A DNA stretch of 64,000 nt from Agapanthus africanus (Eukaryota > Streptophyta > Magnoliopsida > Asparagales > Amaryllidaceae), in NCBI GenBank assembly GCA_030015575.1, contig CM057339.1, positions 699,000,761-699,064,760 on the forward strand, written 5' to 3'. Shown piece by piece: positions 55,287 through 64,000 of this stretch. Made by a program: the position numbers and the translations under genes. How positions within the stretch are numbered: position 1 is the first letter of the stretch; each line of letters begins with the position of its first letter. The notes under the pieces are model-generated. The model saw only the letters and a program-made list of their open reading frames with translations, was not told the DNA's origin and did not search any database.

Positions 55287-57482
55287 TGTTAGTTATATGT
55301 ATGCCCTAGAGGCCATTACTGTACATATGATGTATATTGTAGTGGATGCTTGGACATATATAGGGAGGACTTTCTTGCTCGACATGATAGTATGATATCC
55401 GGTTGCTCTTTATCTTAACATGTACAATTATTGTCTCTCTATTTCATATTGATAAAGCCCTTAGGATGAGTACTTGACTACCAGGATTATGATGCAGATC
55501 ATACTACTGGGGCAGAGGTAGTCGATAAGTATATCCTTCAAATGTTCTTAGTCGTGGGAGTATCGAGACGGGGCATCGATATTCCAAAGTAGACTAGCGT
55601 ATACGCTTCTCGACCAATATGATGGGCGATGGATGATCCCATATCCATTGGCGTTTGACATCAGAGATGGTATACGGGTGCTCAGTGGAGACTGGGTATA
55701 CTGAACGGACTCACCGAGAATTCCTAGATGGTATTGTATTATACCTATCGTCAGATAGCAGTTCTCTGGTGATACTGGTACAGGTTAGTCTGTCAACCCG
55801 AGATCGTCATAGAGTCTTGTGTAATTCCCACTGTGCTTTGATTTCCACCATACCACGTTCAAGAGATCATGAAAAAGGTGGTTTTTGGTACAGTCCCGAG
55901 TCACATAGAGGCATTGAGCGATAGGAGAGGATTCGTCTCTCCCGGTATTGGAGGTTGATGTTGCGCTATGCTTGATTGGCCATAACAGGAAATCCCTGGT
56001 CAGGGTTGCTGAGATTTATTGGTAAGTGTTATTAGTAGTTTCTCAAACCGTTATGGATCTTACATCGGCATGACTTATAAGGCTATTGGGGTCTGATGTT
56101 ATACCACCCCCAGGCTGTAATATGCGACATATCTGACGAAGAGACCGGACTGTACGGTAATGTTACTGATTGGATTCGCAGGAGTATGAGCAGGCTTGCT
56201 TGTTGATCTTCTGATCGCTCAATACCCGGGTGGCCGTTACGTTTAGCAGACCGCTTGCGGCTTGTGGGTGTTTGATATGATCATCACCTACTGCCGGCGT
56301 ATTGACGAGTCTTTAGAATCCTGCATAGAGGTTTCCTAGTTCAAACGAAACGAAGTAGGAGCACATATGTGATATGAGTGGGACCGAGATTAATACATGT
56401 ATGTGATACCGTATTCTATTCTCGCGATATGTGATATCAGACGGTTATATGTGATATAGCTAGGTTATCTTATCAAGTGTTGATTCGATAAGTTGTTACA
56501 TTTGATATTAGTCGGTTGTATGTGATATAGCCGGATTATTAAATCAAGTGTTGATTTAATAATTTAATGTATAATTATATATATGATATATTGAATTACA
56601 TTAACTAATATTACCTCACTTAAACATTTCTTTTTCTCACTTGTGTGCATATAGTATATATGTGATATATATTAATGTACATTTTATTTGTGTCATGCTT
56701 GATGCCACATGCTTCATAGGTGTTTGAGACTCACACCATGCCTTATATAATGAAGGGTTTATATTTATTTTAGTAATTCATAAATTGATGGAAATTGGTT
56801 TAATGGTTGAAGATTGGAGAAGCTTGTGGAACTATTGACTAAGTCCACTAATTTGTTTTACTTAAGATATTTATTAACCTAACCATTATTCTTTTAGCCA
56901 TGCTTTATTCTCTACATGAGTTAGTGTATGACACTAACTCACCCATGGTTGTTATTCTCACCTCCTGAGTTTCATTCTCATCTCCACTTCATCTTCTTCT
57001 TCCTCATGAGAAAGCTTTCTAGCTTTTCTCAAGGTGATGAAATATTGTGAGAAAAATTAATCAAAAGTGAGCCCAATTCCTACTTCATCATCCTATACTA
57101 TATTAGCCATTTAGTTTGGGTGTTTGCTTCACTAATCTACCATTAGATAAGAGGTAGCATGAGCTTGAGTCACCTCGATGTAGATCATCTTCGGCCTCGA
57201 AGACTTCGAGCAAGATTATTCATTTCTTCATGTGAACCCTTACTAGAGTTCGGGTGTTCACTACGTGGAGCGAAGGGACAACTACACGGAGCTTTAGAAG
57301 TGAAGGACTGGTCTACAAAGGTTGTATTCCTCATTCACTTAGATGTAAAGTTGTTTACATTTGTATTTCGTCTAAATCTCTAGTTAAGATTCTAGGGTTA
57401 GGGTTCTTTAGTACGGCGAAAATTTGAAATTGGCATGGACGATACCTCTCGAAACCTTGCTGCCGCCTTACGGAATCCTACA
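55287..57482 (+). repeat. Element A 3' LTR
   Basis: 2196 bp, TGTTAGTTATATGTATGCCC to CCTACA. Pairs with 205-2352. The part 57159-57383 keeps the DVDHLRPRRL...GALEVKDWSTKVVF reading. Followed by GACGA, the expected site of a target duplication, whose left partner is not available. Confidence 0.92.
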
Positions 57483-57583
57483 GACGATCGATCGAGGCGG
57501 CGCGGGAGATGATGGAGGCGGCGCTGGAGGCCGAAGGTGACGACGAGAGAGGAGGCGATGATGGCGTCGAAGGAGGCGAAGAG
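57483..57583. other. GC-rich spacer between element A and LTR G
   Basis: 101 bases rich in GGAGGCG/GATGATGG, unlike the AT-rich surroundings. It is the only stretch I cannot assign to a transposon. It begins GACGATCGATCG, as does part of the CACTA-2 GC-rich region near 22950, so it may be a transposon scrap or original flanking DNA. No gene call. Confidence 0.5.
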
Positions 57584-57954
57584 TGTTGGATATGTATGCC
57601 CTAGAGGCCAGTATTGTATATGTATACATATGGATGCTAGGGATATGTATGTAAAGGACAATCTTGCTCAGTTTTACAGTATATTATTTCAGTTGTCTTT
57701 ATCTGATATGTGTATTTGTTTTTATTGATGTTTTATCCAGCTTGCACATATTGGTAAAGACATGATACGGTCGTATACTATTATAGTTTGTCTTTATCTT
57801 AACATGGAATATGTTATACTCGTTATTACATATTGCGGTTACACGTTGATAAAGCCCGTAGGATCTTGCTTGACTACCTGCGTTGTGATGGCGATCATAC
57901 TTGTGGGAGCAGGGTAGTCCATAAGCACATCCTTAAATGGTCCCTAGTCGCGTG
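57584..57954 (+). repeat. Partial LTR G, interrupted by element E
   Basis: Starts TGTTGGATATGTATGCCC and follows the family LTR through GTTGATAAAGCCCGTAGGAT and TAGTCCATAAGCACATCC, then breaks at CCCTAGTCGCGTG where E's LTR begins. The remainder should lie beyond the window. Confidence 0.85.
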
Positions 57955-58006
57955 TGTTGGATATATGTATGCCCTAGAGGCCATTATGAGATAGTGTATG
58001 TACTGA

Positions 58007-58058
<52 letters not shown>

Positions 58059-60015
58059 GAGGACAGTCTTGCTCGACATGATAGTATGCTATCTGGTTTT
58101 ACTTTATCATATGTTCACTTGATCATGTTTATATTCATTTGGAGCATGTTGATAAAGCCCTAAGGATATTAGCTTGACTACTGGGATTATGATGCGGATC
58201 ATACTAGTGGGACATCTGTAGTTTATAAGCATATCCTTGAAATATTCCTAGTCGTAGGTATATCGAGATAGGGCATCGATATTCCAGTTTAGACTAGCGT
58301 ATACCATTCTTGTTCCATATGATGGGCGATGGATGATCCCATATCCGTCTGGTGTGTTGACACAGAAGATAGTATACGGGTGCTCAGTGAGACTGGGTAC
58401 ACTGAACGGACTCACCGAGAACTCCTATATGGTATTATATCATACGTCGGATAGCAGTTCTCAGGTGACACTGGTACAGGTTAGTCTGTAGACCCGAGAT
58501 CGTCATGGAGTCTTGTATGTCCTCCCACTATACTTTGATCTCCACCCAACTACGGCTCTACTGAGTCGTAAAAACTGGTGGATTTTGGGTATAGTCTCGA
58601 GGCATATGGAGGCAGTGAGCGATAGGAGGGGTTTTGTCTCTACCGGTATTGGGGGTTGATGCTGTGTTGTGCACGATTGGCTATAACGGGAAGTCCCTGG
58701 ACAGGGCTACTGAGATATTACTGATAAGTGTTATCAGTAAGTTTCTCGATCTGTTATAGACCATATACCGGCATGACTTATTGAGTTATTGGGGTCGACG
58801 ATTCCATCCTTAGACTCGATATGCAGCATATCTGACGAAGAGACCGGACTGTACGGTAAGTGTTGCCGGATGGATTGACAGGAGTTTTGACAGGTTCGCT
58901 TGTTCTTATTTTGATCGCTCAATCCCCGGGTAGCCGTTACGTTTAGCTGACCGCTTGCGGCTTGTGGGTGTTTGATATGATCATCACCTACTGCTGGCGT
59001 ATTGACGAGTCTTAGAGTCCCACATAGAAGTTTCTCGGCTCAGGCGAAACGAAGTGGTGCACATATGAGATATGTGCGGAGGCTCGATTAAATACGAGTA
59101 TGTGATACTGTATTTTAATCGGGCATTAGATATTAGTCGGGTCGTATAATTTATTAAATCAAGTGTTTATTTAATATTGACTTTTATATTATTTATTTAA
59201 TTCCTTTTCTTTTTATAGATACATGCATGTATATGTACATGATGATGTGCATACACACATACATACATGAAATGTATCATGGTTGATGATACAAGAATGA
59301 TGGCAATATAAGAATCATATTGTAGATAAATAAATATATAGATATTTTTCATTAAAGATAAAGATGAAGGAAAAAGATTAATGACTCATTTCTTTCTTCA
59401 TGAGTCATTCTTTCTACACATTTCCATGGTTGAATTTGACTCAACCATGGTTCTTTTTCCTTTTGCCTTTAACCCAAATAAAAATATCTAGATATTATTT
59501 AACTATGATTATGGTTAGGATAATATATATCTCTCATTTCATTTTCCTTTGGTTTATTATTCACTCCAAAAAGAAAAAAGAAAAGAGCCATCTTCTTCTT
59601 CCTCACTCTAGCTCTCTTTTAATTGTTAAAATTGAGTTAGATAATTATTAAATAAGAATAGCAACCACTTCGTCATCCTACACAACCTTTGCTATCTTGT
59701 GTAGGGTGTTGTGCTTCAAGATTTTCAAAGATTGAAGGAAGCAACAAGCTTAGGGCAAAGAGCTTCGGGTGGATCGTCGTGGATGAAGAGGTGATCAAGC
59801 GAACCCTTCCAAAGCAAAGTAGTCTTCCAAAGAGGTTTACAAAGGTTGTAGTCTCATCACTTAGTATAAATTAAGTTTTAAATATGATACTATTAATAGT
59901 TACTTCATAAATTCTAGTTCGATTCATGTATAGTTTACTTAGCACCTCATAATTTCAATGTTATGGCATGTGTGATGCTTCAAAATCCTAATAGAGGTGT
60001 TAAGGAAACCCTACA
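57955..60015 (+). repeat. Element E 5' LTR
   Basis: 2061 bp, TGTTGGATATATGTATGCCC to CCCTACA. Contains (TG)n/(TA)n at about 58005-58056. Fewer ATGTGATAT motifs than the A/D LTRs, and no GALEVKDRSTKVVF reading at its end. Confidence 0.92.
58005..58056. repeat. Compound microsatellite (TG)n(TA)n
   Basis: About ten TG followed by about sixteen TA dinucleotides within the E LTR. Confidence 0.95.
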
Positions 60016-60016
60016 G

Positions 60017-60030
60017 TGGTATCAGAGCCA
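60017..60030 (+). other. Primer binding site, element E
   Basis: TGGTATCAGAGCCA, exact complement to the 3' end of plant initiator tRNA-Met, one base after the LTR. Confidence 0.93.
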
Positions 60031-61005
60031 AGCTAGAGCTTTGTAGTAACCTAGACGACGTTGAAAACATCGAACGGACGAAAAACGACACCCAGGGGGT
60101 GCTCTCTGGAATTTTTTCAAAAACCTGGAATTTTTCAAATTAAAAATATGTAAAAAATTAAGCAGGGAAATATATAAGCCCACCAGAAATACGATGCCCT
60201 AAATCGACCGTACGACCGCGGAACTGCGGCCAGAGTGGCCTTGTTGCGGCTGTTCCACGGCGCCGTAGGTGATTCCTGGGCCGTAGTTTCTTGTGCTGGC
60301 TCGTATGTGTTTGCTGCTGTTACTAGTATTTTTTAAAAAAACTGCTCAAATGTTGAGCTTTCAGAGCAGTCTGTGGTTGTTTAAATCGTTCGATCGAATG
60401 TTTTAACTACGCCTAGTTTAATAGTATATGATACAATGATTGGAATCTACAAATTTATTTGTTGCGTGTAAATCTAGCAGTTCGGTCTCGGGATAAACGG
60501 AAATCTTGTTGAATTATCCGGTTTGTTTTGAAAAGGCGTTTTCTTGAATGAGACCCAAATGCGAGCTTTACTTTATTAGGCATGAAATCTTGTATATGTG
60601 ATATTCCGGGTTTGTGTTGTCTAAAGGCAGTTAAGATTCCAATTATTGTACTTTTTCATTTTATTTCTCTATGACCGTTAGTGTAGTATGTAGTTGTATT
60701 ACCGGTTTTCGTTGCTATACATCAATGACGGTCGGTGTATGCATACTTACTTACGTTGATGATATTTGATATTATGTGTCGATGAGATTTGAAATGCAGG
60801 ATTATCGCAATGAATAGCCGGGGGGTTTTATGTGAGATGAGAGTATTCTTTTCATTCATGTAAAATTAAATTGTATATAATATTATTTTATTTGGGGCAC
60901 TTCCGGGTTGAGGTTGTTGTCACCAGTGTTGTATATTATTTACTTTTCCGCATTAGGATAGACCCAAGGAGTAATGCACAAGTGACCGGGTTCTAGGGTT
61001 CAGTG

Positions 61006-61039
61006 GGAGGCCATCTCGAGAAGACGAGACCGGGTCTCC
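61006..61039 (+). other. Conserved leader stem-loop (element E copy)
   Basis: Outer arms GGAGGCC/GGTCTCC; inner arms TCTCG/CGAGA with a six-base loop AGAAGA. One inner pair is lost relative to A, B and D but the fold is kept. Confidence 0.65.
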
Positions 61040-62307
61040 TAAACTCCAGAATTGGTAGGGTCGCTTGCCGCTCTCATAGGGGTCTAGGGGTGTGGGCTTG
61101 GCTATTCATCGCGACCGTGGAATCCGTATTTTTATTGCTGGCTAAATACAAAATACGGACCTCGTAGATATCCTATATGTGCTTCTGCTTCTTTTATTAT
61201 CTGATGTGATCCTTTAATATATATCTGAGACGAATGCAGTATTATATAAATGGTATATAATAGACGTTACTTATGTTTTTCACTCACACTAGCCCTGTCC
61301 CGGTATGCCGTTAGTTAAGTAACTTAACGGTGCATATCAGGACACTGTGGAGAATGCGAGTGGCATAAGTGTACGTTATATTTTCATTTCTTTCTGTAAT
61401 GGCTTAGGATTTAAATGATGGGACTACATTAATGAGATTAATGTATAAGATAAATGAATCTAAAAAGATGTTGTAGAATCAGATTTGAAACACACTCGGC
61501 ATTTTATAAAAAAGCAAGTTTCAAAAATGCGGAGCTTAAGCCACTCCTTTTAAACCCATTAGATTCTACAACGATATCAAGTTCAAAGCGTTAAAAGTTT
61601 TATTAAAAACTATCTGCAACCCTCCATCATTTTAGGAAGCAGAGTACTTAGTATTCGTGCTGCGCATTTTGACTTTAGTTAAGGCGCAGTGAACGGTAGC
61701 TAAGTGATGTCTTCCTACACTGCATATGATGCAGATTAGTTAGGACATCCATATGATTATGTTGACTTTAGTTAAGGGTCATATGGGTGGGTCTAGTTAA
61801 TCATGAAATGACGGGAAGAACTTCACTAGTACTTATGATATAATGACTTTAGTTAAGGTCATAAGTACTAGGGGTAAAAATTATATCGGGAATTTCAAGA
61901 GTTGAAAATTACAATGAGATTGTATACCTTCTATATGATAGTTGGATCCCGATCCCACTGCGAGCAAATGTTGCTCTCGGGAGAATTTTGCACTTTACAA
62001 TTAGCTGACTCGGTAGATGTCTAGAAAGGTGCCAAACGGGGCTACGCCTCTGGGAAGACGAGGTTTACTTTAATTAGGTCCGTGCGAAAGCACGGGGAAC
62101 CTCCCTCAAGTACCGGCACTGGCCTGGCTGAGAGGTTAGCGAAGTTGTAGAATGTAATTAATCCCGGCTAGTTTTCTTTTTAAAGGTTTTAAAGAAAATT
62201 TGATAAAAACAGTAGGAGACATCTGTTAGACAAGATAATAACCAATCTGATCTTTGCAAGAGCTTTCCCTAAGTGTATTCTTTTCTCTCTCTTAATGGCA
62301 GATACCT

Positions 62308-64000
62308 ATGACAGGACTTAAGCTTCTATTAGATAAAAACAAGCTGAATGGGACCAAATATAAAGACTGGCTGAGGAATTTAAACATTGCCTTGACTTAT
62401 GATAAAGTATCATATGTCCTTACGGCTCCAACCCTGCCCCCTAGGTCCTAAACCTTCAGTTGCGGATAGGGAAATCCGCAAGACATGGGACGCTGACTGT
62501 GCCACGGCAAAATGCCTCACGCTTGCATCGATGGATAACACACATCAGAAACAGCACGAGAATATGGACGTACAAGCCATATTCCTCCATACAAAAGAGT
62601 TGTATGGAGAGCAATCTCGCGTATTACGATACGAAGCGTCTAAGAAACTGTTTCAGATGCGTATGACCGCTGGCACAGCAGTAGGAGACCATGTTCTGAA
62701 AATGATAGCTCTCATAGAAGAGCTTGAGGACCTTGGGTGGACAATGGAAAATGAACAATATACGGATATTATTCTGCAGTCTCTCCCCTCCACCTTTGCT
62801 CAGTTCATTGTTAACTTCAACATGCACAATATGGAGAAGGAACTGCCTGAACTCCTTAATATGTTAAGGAGTGCAGAGAGCGCACTGAAGTCAGTGAAGA
62901 CTCCCATTATGAGTGTTGGGCAATCCTCCTCCTCTTACCCAAAGGCTAAGGCCAAGGGAAAGATGAAGAAGAAACCCACCAAACCTAAGGGTGGAGTCAA
63001 AAAGGTGAAGGGAAAAGGCAAGTCCAAGGTTGGAGAATCAGGGAAAGGTGAATGTCTCCACTGCAAGAAGACGGGACACTGGAAGAGGAACTGTATTGAG
63101 TACCTAGCACTCAAGAAGAAGCATGGTGATGCTTCAGATTCAGGTGTGTTCGTAATTGAAAACTGTTTTTCTATTAACTCTGCTTCTTGGGTATTGGATA
63201 CCGGTTCGGGTTCTCATATTTGCAATTCTGTGCAGGCGTTGAGAAATAGCAGAGTTCTGAAGACAGGTGATCATACTCTCGAGGTTGGAAATGGTTCCAA
63301 TGTAAATGCAGTTTCAGTAGGAGAGTATCACCTAGGTTTGCCTTCGGGTTGTATATTGGTTTTGAACCCGTGTTATTTTGTACCAAGTATGCTTTGTAAT
63401 ATTATATCTGTTTTCTTGTTAGACAATGAAGGGTATCATTTTGCTGTGCAACACAATGTTATGAACATTAGACTTAATCAAGAGTTGATTGGTTGTGGTA
63501 CATTAAATAACGGGATATACGTCCTTAATCAACATACAGTTTTCAACGTACAACACACAAATAAAAGAAAATTTTCAGATATAAATGATGCTTTTCTTTG
63601 GCATTGTAGACTTGGTCATATTAATGAAACAAGACTAAACAAGCTTCATAAAGATGGATATTTAAATTCATTTGAGTATAAATCTTATGCAACTTGCCAG
63701 TCTTGTATCAAAGATAAAATGACCAAAACTCCATTTACAGGACACGGAGAAAGAGCTACTGAGTTCTTAGGCCTCATACATAGTGATATATGCGAACCAA
63801 TGTCTACACATGCAAGAGGCGGTTTTTCTTACTTCATAACTTTTACTGATGATTTCTCAAGATTTGGTCATGTGTATTTGATAAAGCATAAGTCTGAAGC
63901 TTTCGAGAAATTCAAGGAGTATAAACATGAAGTAGAAAACCAAATAGGAAAAAGTATCAAGATACTTCGATCAGATCGAGGTGGAGAGTACTTGAGTACT
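62308..64000 (+). pseudogene. Element E gag-pol: Gag, zinc knuckle, protease, integrase (one frameshift; incomplete)
   Basis: ATG 62308 opens MTGLKLLLDKNKLNGTKYKD, a copia Gag start, and reads 47 codons to TAA at 62449-62451 after a CCCCC run. From about 62447 the neighbouring frame continues the same protein with no stop to the window end. Gag features: WDADCATAKCLTLASM, ELYGEQSRVLRYEASKKLFQ, IILQSLPSTFAQFIVNFNM. Then a Lys-rich stretch and the zinc knuckle CLHCKKTGHWKRNC (about 63056-63097), protease WVLDTGSGSHICN (near 63187), integrase zinc region LWHCRLGHINETRLNKLHK with CQSC, first catalytic Asp in LIHSDICEPM and second in RSDRGGEYL at the edge. The break could be a real mutation or a homopolymer sequencing error. 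RT and RNase H should follow outside. Confidence 0.9.

Larger units (their letters stand above)
205..57482 (+). mobile_element. Ty1/copia element A (host of the nest)
   Basis: Old, degenerate copia element read in pieces: truncated 5' LTR 205-2352, leader 2353-3071 and 6496-8127, more leader 30470-31025, gag-less protease/integrase/RT remnant 31026-33025, RT/RNase H remnant 54288-55286, 3' LTR 55287-57482. The pieces are separated by a gypsy-type solo LTR (3072-6495), copia D (8129-30469) and copia B (33026-54287). Colinearity with B proves the order: leader text at 8090-8127 and at 30470 both match B's leader (37230-37275 and 37447 onward), with about 170 bp missing at the D insertion. RT is split at the codons preceding the YVDD motif, and B's target duplication CCTTG lies on both sides. 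Large internal RT deletions and frameshifts make it dead. Confidence 0.85.
60016..62307 (+). other. Element E untranslated leader (2.3 kb)
   Basis: Non-coding leader sharing blocks with A, B and D: GGGCACTTCCGGGTTGAGG near 60896, GCATTAGGATAGACCCAAGG near 60949, the stem-loop 61006-61039, the CCGTTAG...(C)TTAACGG hairpin 61308-61330, and AGTACCGGCACTGGCCTGGC near 62109. It lacks the CACCGGGAGTGA blocks. A TC-rich tract (TTTTCTCTCTCTT) precedes the start codon. Confidence 0.85.
57955..64000 (+). mobile_element. Ty1/copia element E, gag-bearing, cut by window end
   Basis: LTR 57955-60015, exact initiator-Met primer site, 2.3-kb leader, then gag, zinc knuckle, protease and integrase running off the window. 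LTR and leader belong to the same superfamily as A/B/D but are clearly diverged. It is the only element here with gag, so it represents the autonomous type. It inserted in LTR G. Confidence 0.92.

Noticed and set aside
57954-57960. Element E target duplication
   Set aside because: The candidate GCGTG before 57955 cannot be confirmed because E's right end is outside the window.

Overview
The window is plant nuclear heterochromatin. It shows Ty1/copia retrotransposons of an Angela/BARE-1-like type (LTR start TGTTRG...CCCTAGAGGCC, primer site matching initiator tRNA-Met), CACTA (En/Spm) DNA transposons with spliced TNP2 and TNPA-like genes, and a probable Ty3/gypsy solo LTR. I see no host gene, tRNA or rRNA. 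The species cannot be fixed; a monocot is possible from the LTR family but is only an inference.

Layout. A degenerate copia element A (+) spans the window from a truncated LTR (205-2352) to its 3' LTR (55287-57482). Three things sit inside it. (1) A gypsy-type solo LTR (3072-6495, target duplication TTTTG) lies in its leader. (2) A minus-strand copia copy D (8129-30469) has been broken in; D is itself split by CACTA-2 (11123-23389, duplication TCA), and CACTA-2's transposase gene is split by a copia 3' fragment F (16890-19677). (3) A complete copia element B (33026-54287, duplication CCTTG) lies in A's RT region and is split by CACTA-1 (39414-50175, duplication GCA). To the right are a 101-bp GC-rich spacer, a partial LTR G (57584-57954) and, inside G, a copia element E (57955 to the window end) that keeps gag, zinc knuckle, protease and integrase. 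E has one frameshift and then an open frame to the edge.

How the parts relate. A, B and D share the same loss: almost all of gag is replaced by a short Asn/Asp/Tyr-rich stretch while protease, integrase and (in B) RT/RNase H remain. This looks like a gag-deficient copia family that would need Gag supplied in trans, as known for BARE-2 of barley; E belongs to a related gag-bearing lineage. All four elements carry the same stem-loop in their unusually long (about 2.3-2.8 kb) untranslated leaders. The two CACTA elements are related copies in opposite orientation. Both have asymmetric termini, palindromic subterminal repeats (CCCCTACGGAT/ATCCGTAGGGG), a G-rich telomere-like tract in the transcribed leader, a four-exon TNP2 gene and an eleven-exon TNPA-like gene. 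Between the G-rich tract and TNP2 they carry entirely different tandem arrays (600-bp units versus about 173-bp units).

All exon boundaries were read by eye from splice consensus and by comparing the two CACTA copies. Relative ages come from the nesting order, not from computed divergence.
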